The position numbers and the translations under genes were made by a program. From Methylotenera_A sp046594915 (lineage in GTDB: Bacteria > Pseudomonadota > Gammaproteobacteria > Burkholderiales > Methylophilaceae): a stretch of DNA of 64,000 nucleotides. The DNA is taken from contig JBKJRC010000005.1 in the NCBI GenBank assembly GCA_046594915.1, positions 1 to 64,000 of the forward strand, given 5' to 3'. Below the pieces are notes generated by a model, which saw nothing but the letters and a program-made list of their open reading frames with translations, was not told where the DNA came from and searched no databases. The stretch's first letter is position 1. Each line of letters opens with the position of its first letter. Shown here piece by piece: positions 25,213 through 33,384 of this stretch.

Positions 25213-26589
25213 ATGAGCACGATTAACTTGATTCCGACTAAAAAAGACTTAACTCAGCCCAAAAAAGTATTCATTAAAACTTTTGGCTGCCAGATGAACG
25301 AATATGACTCGTTGCGCATGGTAGATATGCTGCATGCGGATAACGGCATGACGCAAACCGACAATGTAGATGAAGCCGATGTGATTTTGCTCAACACTTG
25401 CTCGGTTCGCGAAAAGGCCGAAGATAAAGTGTTCAGCCATTTGGGTCGTTTTATTCCGTTAAAAGCCAAAAACCCCAATTTAATCATTGGTGTAGGCGGC
25501 TGCGTTGCTTCGCAAGAAGGCGATAATATTATTAAACGCGCGCCTTATGTAGATGTGGTGTTTGGCCCACAAACCTTGCATCGCTTGCCTGAGATGATTA
25601 AAAATTCGCAGTCCATTGGAAAATCGCAAGTGGATATTTCATTCCCAGAGATTGAAAAATTTGACCATCTGCCGCCGCCACGGGTTGAAGGCGCAACGGC
25701 GTTTTTAAGTATTATGGAAGGTTGTAGCAAATATTGCAGTTTTTGCGTAGTGCCTTATACGCGCGGCGAAGAAGTCTCGCGCCCATTTGGCGATATTTTG
25801 CTAGAAGCCATACAATTGGCTGAACAAGGCGTAAAAGAAATCACTTTGCTAGGCCAAAATGTGAATGCTTACCGCACAGATTATGAAGGCGTTGAGGCCG
25901 ATTTGGCCATGCTGATTGAAACCATTGCCGAAATTGCGCAAATTGAGCGAATTCGCTTTACCACTAGCCACCCGAATGAAATGAGTGAGCGCTTAATTCA
26001 CTGTTTCGCCAATGTGGCAAAACTGGCGGTGCAATTGCATTTGCCTGTGCAGGCCGGCTCTGACCGTATTTTAATGGCGATGAAACGTAATTATACGGCG
26101 CTACAATACAAAAGCATTATTCGCAAATTAAAAAATGCCAGCGCAAACCTGACATTGACCTCGGATTTTATTGTGGGTTTTCCTGGTGAAACTGAAGCCG
26201 ATTTTGAGGCGACCGTAAAACTGATGCAGGATGTTGGCTTTGATTACAGCTTTAGTTTTCTATATAGCCCACGACCAGGCACGCCAGCTGCTTTTATTAA
26301 AGACGATACACCGCAAAATATTAAACTGGCAAGATTAAATAAGCTGCAAGCCATTAACGAAGCGCAAGGTGATGCAATTAGTCGCAATATGTTGGGTACG
26401 ATACAACGCGTATTAATTGATGGTATTTCGCGCAAAGATGCCGCCCTTTTGGCAGGCAAAACCGATAATAATCGTGTGGTGGATATTGCCGGAAATATTG
26501 CGTTAATTAACACCTTTGTGAACGTAAAAATCACCGATGTATCCAATCCAAAACGTTTACATGGCCAAATAGCTGAAAAGACTTTTTAA
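25213..26589 (+). CDS. miaB: tRNA-2-methylthio-N6-isopentenyladenosine synthase MiaB
   Basis: The 458-residue radical-SAM methylthiotransferase has an N-terminal UPF0004 domain (IKTFGCQMNEYDS, three cluster Cys), a radical SAM motif CSKYCSFC, and a C-terminal TRAM domain. It adds the 2-methylthio group to A37 of tRNAs reading UNN codons. I take ATG 25213 as start; the in-frame TTG at 25207 is less likely. It lies three bases upstream of phoH, the usual miaB-phoH order. Confidence 0.95.
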   Translation: MSTINLIPTKKDLTQPKKVFIKTFGCQMNEYDSLRMVDMLHADNGMTQTDNVDEADVILLNTCSVREKAEDKVFSHLGRFIPLKAKNPNLIIGVGGCVASQEGDNIIKRAPYVDVVFGPQTLHRLPEMIKNSQSIGKSQVDISFPEIEKFDHLPPPRVEGATAFLSIMEGCSKYCSFCVVPYTRGEEVSRPFGDILLEAIQLAEQGVKEITLLGQNVNAYRTDYEGVEADLAMLIETIAEIAQIERIRFTTSHPNEMSERLIHCFANVAKLAVQLHLPVQAGSDRILMAMKRNYTALQYKSIIRKLKNASANLTLTSDFIVGFPGETEADFEATVKLMQDVGFDYSFSFLYSPRPGTPAAFIKDDTPQNIKLARLNKLQAINEAQGDAISRNMLGTIQRVLIDGISRKDAALLAGKTDNNRVVDIAGNIALINTFVNVKITDVSNPKRLHGQIAEKTF

Positions 26590-26592
26590 TCA

Positions 26593-27555
26593 ATGGAAAT
26601 CACCCTACAGCCAGAAGACAACGTGCGCTTGGCGAATCTATGCGGTACGTTAGATGAAAATATCAAGCAGATTGAAACCGCGCTTGAGGTGAATATTAAT
26701 CGCCGCGGCAGCACATTTAATATTACCAGCGCCAGCAGCAATGCAGCCAAAGCAGATAATATGCGTCTTGCCGCACAATTGATTGAAAATTTTTACGTAC
26801 GCGCCAAAAAACCGCTTGAGTTGGAAGATGTGCAATTAGGTTTGGTTGAAATCGACAAGCTAAAGCCAGAGGATATATCCAGTACAACCATGCCAATCTT
26901 GATGACGCGCCGTGGCGATTTACATGGCCGCACGCCGCGCCAGGTTTCGTATTTACAGCAAATTCAAGATCACGATATCACCTTTGGCATTGGCCCAGCC
27001 GGTACAGGCAAAACCTATTTGGCGGTTGCCAGCGCCATAGATGCGATGACCCGCGACCGCGTTAAAAGAATCGTATTGGTGCGCCCTGCGGTAGAAGCTG
27101 GTGAAAAACTGGGCTTTTTACCGGGCGATTTAAACCAAAAAGTAGATCCGTATTTACGCCCTCTTTATGACGCGCTATATGATTTAGCGGGCTATGACAC
27201 CGTAAACAAAATGTTTGAGCGCGGCGCCATTGAAGTAGCGCCATTGGCATATATGCGTGGCCGTACGCTGAACCAGAGTTTTATTATTCTGGATGAAGCG
27301 CAAAATACCACGCCTGAACAAATGAAGATGTTTTTAACCCGTATTGGTTTTGGCACCAAAGCAGTGATTACAGGCGATGTGACACAGATTGACTTGCAGC
27401 GTCATCAAAAAAGTGGTTTGGTAGAGGCGCAGAAAATCTTAAAAGAAGTGAAAGGCATTGCCATGACGCACTTTTTATCGGCTGACGTGGTGCGCCATCC
27501 ATTAGTGCAAAAAATCATCAACGCTTATGAAGAATATGAATTTAAAAATAATTAG
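26593..27555 (+). CDS. ybeZ: PhoH-family ATPase (YbeZ)
   Basis: The 320-residue protein has an N-terminal KH-like region, a Walker A motif GPAGTGKTY at about 137-145 and Walker B ILDEAQNTTPEQMK. PhoH/YbeZ ATPases act with YbeY in ribosome and RNA quality control. In many proteobacteria the order is miaB-ybeZ-ybeY-ybeX-lnt; here ybeY is 3.3 kb further on, with fba-tpiA and fbp in between. Confidence 0.93.
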   Translation: MEITLQPEDNVRLANLCGTLDENIKQIETALEVNINRRGSTFNITSASSNAAKADNMRLAAQLIENFYVRAKKPLELEDVQLGLVEIDKLKPEDISSTTMPILMTRRGDLHGRTPRQVSYLQQIQDHDITFGIGPAGTGKTYLAVASAIDAMTRDRVKRIVLVRPAVEAGEKLGFLPGDLNQKVDPYLRPLYDALYDLAGYDTVNKMFERGAIEVAPLAYMRGRTLNQSFIILDEAQNTTPEQMKMFLTRIGFGTKAVITGDVTQIDLQRHQKSGLVEAQKILKEVKGIAMTHFLSADVVRHPLVQKIINAYEEYEFKNN

Positions 27556-27748
27556 TTAACCACTTTTTTTAAGGCAGCTTATTTCAATATCTCTTTAGTG
27601 AATTGTTTTTCTATTATTGCTTTTTTAAAAACTTTGCATCCAGACTCAACATCTCAATGTAAGCGACACCAATCTGTAACGACTAATTTTTATCTCTCAA
27701 TCTAAAGTTCAGCTATGTCTTATATAAGATATAAGTGTTATATTATGA

Positions 27749-27781
27749 TTTAAACACAGGAATAAAATGAATGTGTTTAAA
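27749..27781. repeat. Inverted repeat upstream of fba
   Basis: Perfect 10-base arms TTTAAACACA (27749-27758) and TGTGTTTAAA (27772-27781) are separated by 13 bases. The right arm overlaps the start of the small ORF at 27767. It could be an operator or an RNA hairpin hiding that ORF's ribosome binding site, which lies in the loop. Confidence 0.5.
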
Positions 27782-27832
27782 CAGTCCGAAGCAGTATTGC
27801 GCACAAAATGCATTCAATCACTTAACTTTTAA
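27767..27832 (+). CDS. Possible 21-residue leader peptide upstream of fba
   Basis: A short ORF begins MNVFKQSEAVLRT and ends 17 bases before the fba start. It has AGGA five bases before its ATG, a better site than many real genes here. It lies across an inverted repeat. No known leader peptide matches. It could be a translated leader that controls fba, or chance. Confidence 0.35.
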   Translation: MNVFKQSEAVLRTKCIQSLNF

Positions 27833-27849
27833 AACCGATAGAGGACAAC

Positions 27850-28941
27850 ATGGCACTGGTTTCATTGCGTCAATTATTAGATCACGCAGCAGAACACAAT
27901 TACGGATTGGCCGCTTTCAATGTCAATAACATGGAGCAGGTGCATGCCATTATGCAGGCGGCCGATACGACCAATAGCCCCGTTATTTTGCAAGGCTCGG
28001 CTGGCGCGCGCAAATATGCAGGCGAAGCTTTTTTGCGGCATTTGGTACTGGCTGCCATTGAGTCTTATCCGCATATTCCCGTTGTGATGCATCAAGATCA
28101 CGGTCATACGCCAGCAGTTTGTATTCAGGCGATGCGTTCAGGTTTTTCTAGCGTGATGATGGATGGCTCTTTAATGGAAGACGCTAAAACGCCATCTAGC
28201 TATCAATACAATGTAGATGTCACTAAAAAAATTGTAGAGTTTGCGCATGCCATTGGCGTCTCAGTAGAGGGAGAATTAGGCGTATTAGGTTCGTTAGAAA
28301 CTGGCTTGGCTGGTGAAGAAGACGGTTCTGGGGCAGAAGGAGTTTTAGAGCATTCTCAACTGTTAACCGATCCGATTGAGGCCGCCGATTTTGTCAATAA
28401 AACCGGTGTAGACGCTTTGGCGATTGCCATTGGCACATCGCACGGCGCGTATAAATTTACTAAACCGCCTACTGGCAAAACATTGGCGATTCATCGCATT
28501 AAAGAGATTCACGCGCGCATTCCCAATACGCATTTGGTGATGCACGGCTCATCGTCGGTGCCGCAAGAATGGCTGAAAATTATCAATGCTTACGGTGGCG
28601 ATATGGGTGAAACCTATGGCGTGCCGGTGGAAGAAATTGTTGAAGGCATCAAATACGGCGTGCGCAAAGTGAATATTGATACCGATTTACGCATGGCTTC
28701 CAGCGGTGCGATTCGGCAATTTTTTGAGCAGCACAAAAAAGAATTCGACCCCAGAAAATTTTTAACCGCGGCCACAGTTGCCATGCGTGATATTTGTATT
28801 GCACGTTACGAGGCATTTGGTTCGGCTGGACACGCCAATAAAATTAAGCCCATTTCTTGCGAACGCATGGCGGATCGCTATAAAAGCGGTGAATTAAACG
28901 CAATCGTCAAAAATAGGCTTGAGAATGGAGCAAGATTATGA
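27850..28941 (+). CDS. fba: Class II fructose-bisphosphate aldolase, Calvin/RuMP type
   Basis: The 363-residue zinc aldolase has the catalytic and metal-binding cluster HQDHGH (residues 81-86) and the Fba class II features SVEGELG and VNIDTDLRMA. The length and the tail after residue 300 match the Calvin-cycle subtype common in autotrophs and methylotrophs. It splits or forms fructose-1,6-bisphosphate; in RuMP methylotrophs it serves cleavage and gluconeogenesis. A good GAGGA site precedes the ATG. The stop overlaps the tpiA start (ATGA), indicating translational coupling. Confidence 0.94.
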   Translation: MALVSLRQLLDHAAEHNYGLAAFNVNNMEQVHAIMQAADTTNSPVILQGSAGARKYAGEAFLRHLVLAAIESYPHIPVVMHQDHGHTPAVCIQAMRSGFSSVMMDGSLMEDAKTPSSYQYNVDVTKKIVEFAHAIGVSVEGELGVLGSLETGLAGEEDGSGAEGVLEHSQLLTDPIEAADFVNKTGVDALAIAIGTSHGAYKFTKPPTGKTLAIHRIKEIHARIPNTHLVMHGSSSVPQEWLKIINAYGGDMGETYGVPVEEIVEGIKYGVRKVNIDTDLRMASSGAIRQFFEQHKKEFDPRKFLTAATVAMRDICIARYEAFGSAGHANKIKPISCERMADRYKSGELNAIVKNRLENGARL

Positions 28942-29723
28942 GTGCGCCTCATCATGCACGCCGTAAACTGGTGGTCGGCAACTGGAAAATGCACGGCGAC
29001 TTATCCAGCAACGAAGTTTTACTTAAAAACATAATCGCAGGTGTGAGTAAATCTAAAAAAGCCGATTATGTGGTATGCGTACCGAATCCTTATCTTTTTC
29101 AAGCGCGCGAACTATTAATCAATACCAATATTGCATGGGGCGGGCAAAATGTGAATCAGCATGAGCAAGGTGCGTTTACAGGCGCAGTTGCCGCACATAT
29201 GTTAACGGATTTAGGCTGTACTTATGTGTTGCTTGGACACTCGGAACGACGCGTATTATTTCATGAAACTAACCTGACAGCTGCTGCCCGATTTGACGCT
29301 TCGATTAAAGCGGGCTTAACGCCGGTGTTGTGCGTGGGCGAAACCCTGGCTGAGCATGAGGCAGGCTTAACCGAAGTGATTGTTGCCAGCCAAATGGATG
29401 CAGTGATGGCGACGCTAAGCGATCAGAATTTTGCGGCTGCGATGCGCGTTAAAATGGTATTTGCCTACGAACCCGTGTGGGCAGTTGGCACCGGCAAAAC
29501 CGCTACGCCAGAACAGGCGCAGGCCGTGCACGCTTTCATTCGACATCGAATCGCGATGCGCAATTCTGAAGCGGCGGCGCATGTGCGCATTATTTATGGC
29601 GGCAGCATCAAAGCCAATAACGCTCAAAAACTATTTGCCATGCCTGATGTAGATGGCGGATTGGTTGGCGGCGCTTCGCTGTTTGCGGATGAATTTATCG
29701 CCATTTGCAAAGCGGCGAATTAA
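28938..29723 (+). CDS. tpiA: Triose-phosphate isomerase
   Basis: The 261-residue enzyme has the substrate Lys in VGNWKMHG, catalytic His in LGHSERR, catalytic Glu in AYEPVWAVGTGKTA and the phosphate-binding GGSIKANN. It interconverts dihydroxyacetone phosphate and glyceraldehyde-3-phosphate, the products of the aldolase encoded just upstream, with which it overlaps by four bases. Confidence 0.96.
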   Translation: MSAPHHARRKLVVGNWKMHGDLSSNEVLLKNIIAGVSKSKKADYVVCVPNPYLFQARELLINTNIAWGGQNVNQHEQGAFTGAVAAHMLTDLGCTYVLLGHSERRVLFHETNLTAAARFDASIKAGLTPVLCVGETLAEHEAGLTEVIVASQMDAVMATLSDQNFAAAMRVKMVFAYEPVWAVGTGKTATPEQAQAVHAFIRHRIAMRNSEAAAHVRIIYGGSIKANNAQKLFAMPDVDGGLVGGASLFADEFIAICKAAN

Positions 29724-29737
29724 AACAAATACTTTTG

Positions 29738-29787
29738 GGCTTAATTTAAGGTTAACTTAACACTTAAATTAAGCCTAAATTTAGGCT
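29738..29787. terminator. Bidirectional hairpins between tpiA and fbp
   Basis: Arms GGCTTAATTTAAG (29738-29750) and CTTAAATTAAGCC (29763-29775) form a perfect 13-base stem with a 12-base loop. The right arm overlaps a 16-base palindrome AGCCTAAATTTAGGCT (29772-29787), so two alternative hairpins are possible. It sits between convergent genes. The T run is weak. Confidence 0.6.
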
Positions 29788-29820
29788 GCCACTTATTGGC
29801 TTAAATTTATCTGCATGTAG

Positions 29821-30816
29821 TTATTTACGTTTAGATTTTTTCTGATGATAACTGGCGATTCTATCTATCTCGTTTTTGCTACCCAACATAATCGGCACAC
29901 GCTGATGAATGCCGGTTGGGTTCACTTCCATCACGCGCTGCAAACCTGTAGTAGAGCCGCCGCCCGCCTGCTCCACAATAAAACTCATCGGGTTTGCTTC
30001 ATACATCAGCCTTAGCTTACCATTTCTATTTTTAGCGTCACTAGGATACATAAACACACCGCCACGCACCAAAATACGATGCACTTCCGCCACCATTGAA
30101 GCCACCCAGCGCATATTAAAATCTTTATCGCGCTCACCCTCGGTACCTTGCAAGCATTCATCAATATAACGCTGCACCGGCTCTTGCCAGAAACGATAAT
30201 TCGACATATTGATCGCAAATTCTATGGTGTTTTGCGGAATTTGCATCTGTGGATGCGTTAACAAAAACGTGTTGCTTGCCTTATCTAAAGTAAACCCATT
30301 TACGCCATTGCCATTAGTAAATACCAGCATGGTGGATGTGCCATACAAAGCATAACCCGCACAGATTTGCGCAATGCCCGCTTGCAGAAAATCCACTAAT
30401 TCAGGCTGCTTATTTTTGGCTTTTAATACAGAAAATATGGTGCCAACCGAAATATTCACATTCACATTGGATGAACCATCCAAAGGGTCAACACAGATCA
30501 AATATTGACCATTTTTAACGGTTAAGTTAATCGGGTCAATCACCTCTTCCGAAACCATACCAGCGATGTAACCGCTTTTCTGGATTGCCTCGACAAAAAT
30601 ATCATTGGTCAGCACATCCAACGTCTTTTGCACTTCGCCTTGTACATTTTCAGTCGCTAAACTGCCCATATTGCCCGCAATCGCGCCAGTATCAATCGCA
30701 GTTGCAATTTGTTTAACCGCATCTGAAATATCATTCAATACTGCGATTAGCACGTTATCGTGCTCGCCTTGTGAAGATTGGGCTAAAAATGCTGAAATCG
30801 TCATATTTTGTGTCAT
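29821..30816 (-). CDS. fbp: Class I fructose-1,6-bisphosphatase
   Basis: The 331-residue enzyme shows the FBPase metal site DPLDGSSNVNVNISVGTIF and KLRLMYEANPMSFIVEQAGG near the C-terminus. It hydrolyses fructose-1,6-bisphosphate to fructose-6-phosphate for gluconeogenesis and sugar-phosphate cycling. The gene is convergent with fba-tpiA, so the three steps between triose phosphates and fructose-6-phosphate are together, and divergent from ybeY. Confidence 0.95.
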   Translation of the reverse strand: MTQNMTISAFLAQSSQGEHDNVLIAVLNDISDAVKQIATAIDTGAIAGNMGSLATENVQGEVQKTLDVLTNDIFVEAIQKSGYIAGMVSEEVIDPINLTVKNGQYLICVDPLDGSSNVNVNISVGTIFSVLKAKNKQPELVDFLQAGIAQICAGYALYGTSTMLVFTNGNGVNGFTLDKASNTFLLTHPQMQIPQNTIEFAINMSNYRFWQEPVQRYIDECLQGTEGERDKDFNMRWVASMVAEVHRILVRGGVFMYPSDAKNRNGKLRLMYEANPMSFIVEQAGGGSTTGLQRVMEVNPTGIHQRVPIMLGSKNEIDRIASYHQKKSKRK

Positions 30817-30859
30817 GGTTTAATTATATAATCTAAATTGTCTTAATACGTTACAAAAC

Positions 30860-31297
30860 ATGCCAAAACTCGATATTACAATTCAATACCGATCTCAACA
30901 CGCGCATTTACCTACCAAAAAAAAATTCCAAAAATGGGTAAATGCCACGCTAAACGTGGATACTGAAGTAACGATTCGCTTGGTCGATGAACAAGAAAGT
31001 CGCGAGTTAAACAGAATGTATCGCGGCAAAGATTATGCCACCAATGTGCTGACTTTTGCCCTGACTGAAACGCCGCATTTAATGGGCGACATTATTATTT
31101 GCGCGCCTGTGGTTGAGTCTGAAGCGCTTCTTCAGCAAAAATCGCTGGAAGCACATTATGCGCATTTAACGGTGCATGGCATCTTGCATTTGCATGGTTA
31201 CGATCACGAAATCGAGGCGCAGGCCGAGTTAATGGAAAGCTTAGAAATTTCTATTTTAGCCAAATTAGGTTATGCTAACCCTTATCTTGTTATGTAG
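30860..31297 (+). CDS. ybeY: Endoribonuclease YbeY
   Basis: The 145-residue protein carries the zinc site HLTVHGILHLHGYDHE (H-x3-H-x5-H). YbeY takes part in 16S rRNA 3'-end maturation and ribosome quality control. It is followed nine bases later by the corC/ybeX gene, as usual. Confidence 0.95.
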   Translation: MPKLDITIQYRSQHAHLPTKKKFQKWVNATLNVDTEVTIRLVDEQESRELNRMYRGKDYATNVLTFALTETPHLMGDIIICAPVVESEALLQQKSLEAHYAHLTVHGILHLHGYDHEIEAQAELMESLEISILAKLGYANPYLVM

Positions 31298-31306
31298 GAC
31301 GCCTTA

Positions 31307-32179
31307 ATGGCTAGTGAGTCGGAAAATTCAAGCAATAAAGTCAGCAACAAACCCAGTTTATTAGAACGTCTAAGCAATTTCTTGCTGCGCGAACCTGAAG
31401 ATCGTGAGCAGCTTGTGGAGCTGTTGCATGGCGCATATGAAAATCATTTAATGGATGCAGATTCACTCGCCATGATTGAAGGCGTGTTGCAAGTGAGTGA
31501 AATGCAGGTGCGCGACATCATGATTCCGCGCTCGCAAATGGATGTGATTGACATTACCGACCCGCCCGAAACCTTTATTCCGCATGTGATTGAAACCGCG
31601 CACTCGCGTTTTCCTGTGATTGAGGATGACAAGAATGATGTGATTGGCATTTTGCTGGCCAAAGATTTGCTGCGCTATTACGCGGGCGAGGATTTTGAAG
31701 TGCGCGATATGTTGCGCCCTGCGGTGTTTATTCCAGAAGCCAAGCGCTTGAATATTTTACTTAAAGAGTTCCGCAGCAACCGCAACCATATTGCGATTGT
31801 GGTGGATGAATACGGCGGCGTGGCTGGCATGGTGACGATTGAAGATGTGCTGGAGCAAATTGTCGGCGACATTGAAGATGAATACGATTACGACGAAGAT
31901 GAAGACAATATTATTCAAGACGCATTGGGCCATTATCGTGTGAAAGCACTGACGGAAATTGGCGACTTTAATGCCACTGTGGGCACTGACTTCAGCGATG
32001 AAGAATACTCGACCATTGGCGGATTAGTCGTGAATAAATTTGGTCACCTACCCAAGCGTGGTGACCATATTGTGATTGACCAATTAAGCATTTCTGTTCT
32101 TAGGGCTGATAGCAGGCGCTTACATTCTATTTTAGTCGAAGTCTTGCCAAAAGAGGCTTTTCCAATAGAATCAGTATAA
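31307..32179 (+). CDS. corC: CorC/YbeX-type CBS-domain protein
   Basis: The 290-residue protein lacks membrane segments. It has two CBS domains (about 70-190; MIPRSQMDVID, then VVDEYGGVAGMVTIEDVLEQIVGDIEDE) and a C-terminal CorC_HlyC transporter-associated domain (about 205-285). Family members are linked to magnesium/cobalt efflux and, as YbeX, to ribosome metabolism. In many relatives lnt follows directly; here a small secreted protein gene and mscL intervene. Confidence 0.92.
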   Translation: MASESENSSNKVSNKPSLLERLSNFLLREPEDREQLVELLHGAYENHLMDADSLAMIEGVLQVSEMQVRDIMIPRSQMDVIDITDPPETFIPHVIETAHSRFPVIEDDKNDVIGILLAKDLLRYYAGEDFEVRDMLRPAVFIPEAKRLNILLKEFRSNRNHIAIVVDEYGGVAGMVTIEDVLEQIVGDIEDEYDYDEDEDNIIQDALGHYRVKALTEIGDFNATVGTDFSDEEYSTIGGLVVNKFGHLPKRGDHIVIDQLSISVLRADSRRLHSILVEVLPKEAFPIESV

Positions 32180-32311
32180 AAGTTAACCCAATTTAAGCTC
32201 AAATATTATGCCAAATAGCCGCGGTTTTGATCTTGTTTATTAAACGATTCTAAGCGTTGAACTAAACAGCATCATTTAATCTCTTATCATTTCAATTAAT
32301 TGGGGACGTAC

Positions 32312-32734
32312 ATGAACAAACTAGTGATCGCTGCTTTATTGTCTACACAAATGTTGTGCGCTTCGATTAGCATGGCAGATGAGGCGCAAACGCTGCCCTT
32401 GGCGCCTGATGCGCCTGTTTCAAAAGAAATTCCAACCACAGAAAAAGAATTTGCGGCGGCGATTAATCGTTTTACCAAAGAAGAAATCATCGCGCAATTG
32501 GGTGAGCCTGCCAGAGCAGAAGACGTTAAACTGAAAAACAGCGGCAAAGTCGTCGCATCCATTTGGTATTATCACAACATTAACACCGCACCAGATGGTA
32601 GTTACTATCTAACAACTGAGCTGGATTTTATTGAAGATAAAGTGGTACAAGTGGTGTATTTGAATAATGATGGATCTGAACCGCAAGAAAACAATAAAAC
32701 CTATGATTTACCCGAAGTAGAGCCTGAGTTGTAA
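32312..32734 (+). CDS. Small exported protein of unknown function
   Basis: The 140-residue protein has a clear signal peptide (about 1-22, ending SISMADE). The mature part is acidic, with a region FTKEEIIAQLGEPARAEDV reminiscent of the N-terminal part of SmpA/BamE-like folds (helix, then a GEP turn, then strands SIWYYHN and YYLTTELDF). I do not recognise a named family. The start at 32312 follows GGGGA; the upstream in-frame TTG is less likely. A terminator follows 16 bases after the stop. Confidence 0.7.
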   Translation: MNKLVIAALLSTQMLCASISMADEAQTLPLAPDAPVSKEIPTTEKEFAAAINRFTKEEIIAQLGEPARAEDVKLKNSGKVVASIWYYHNINTAPDGSYYLTTELDFIEDKVVQVVYLNNDGSEPQENNKTYDLPEVEPEL

Positions 32735-32750
32735 GGATAAAGTTAACACT

Positions 32751-32778
32751 AAAAAAGGACGCAAAAGCGTCCTTTTTT
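32751..32778. terminator. Bidirectional intrinsic terminator
   Basis: AAAAAAGGACGC, a 4-base loop and GCGTCCTTTTTT form a perfect 12-base stem with A and T runs on either side. It serves the exported-protein gene on the plus strand and mscL on the minus strand. Confidence 0.93.
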
Positions 32779-32808
32779 AATTTGCATTCACCTACGCAAT
32801 TTTTCTGA

Positions 32809-33222
32809 TTATCTTTTTAATGCATCACGGATTTCACGCAACAGCACAATATCATCTGGCGTTTTTGCTGGCGCGGCTGGTGGTTCGGCTCTTTTCATAC
32901 TGTTCACCATTTTCACCATTTGAAAAATAACAAAAGCCAGAATAATAAAATTTAGCACCACGGTAATAAAATTACCGTAAGCCAGCACCGCGCCTACTTT
33001 TTTGGCTTCCACCAACGCCAAACCCATATCTTGCCCATTGAGCGGAATATACATGTTACTGAAATCTAGCCCGCCAAAAATTTTACCCACAATTGGCATA
33101 ATAATATCATTCACCAGCGAATCCACAATCTTGCCAAACGCCGCACCAATAATCACACCTACGGCCAAATCCATCACGTTGCCTTTGCTGATAAAATCTT
33201 TAAATTCCGATGCCATACTCAT
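32809..33222 (-). CDS. mscL: Large-conductance mechanosensitive channel MscL
   Basis: The 137-residue protein has two membrane helices (about 16-45 and 75-105), with the pore helix NVMDLAVGVIIGAAFGKIV and a C-terminal helix bundle. It opens on sudden osmotic downshock to release solutes from the cytoplasm. The length is normal. It is convergent with the small exported protein gene. Confidence 0.96.
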   Translation of the reverse strand: MSMASEFKDFISKGNVMDLAVGVIIGAAFGKIVDSLVNDIIMPIVGKIFGGLDFSNMYIPLNGQDMGLALVEAKKVGAVLAYGNFITVVLNFIILAFVIFQMVKMVNSMKRAEPPAAPAKTPDDIVLLREIRDALKR

Positions 33223-33384
33223 TGCGTCTCCCCTTAAGTTAAGTAAAACAAGAAATCAAACCAGCCGTGTCTAGCAAACGCAATATAAAACTGAGCGTCA
33301 GTTGTTGTCAACGTTTTGTGATGGAATGCTATAAATGATTATAAATTGATTACAATGCGCTATCCATACTTTTAACTAGACCAA

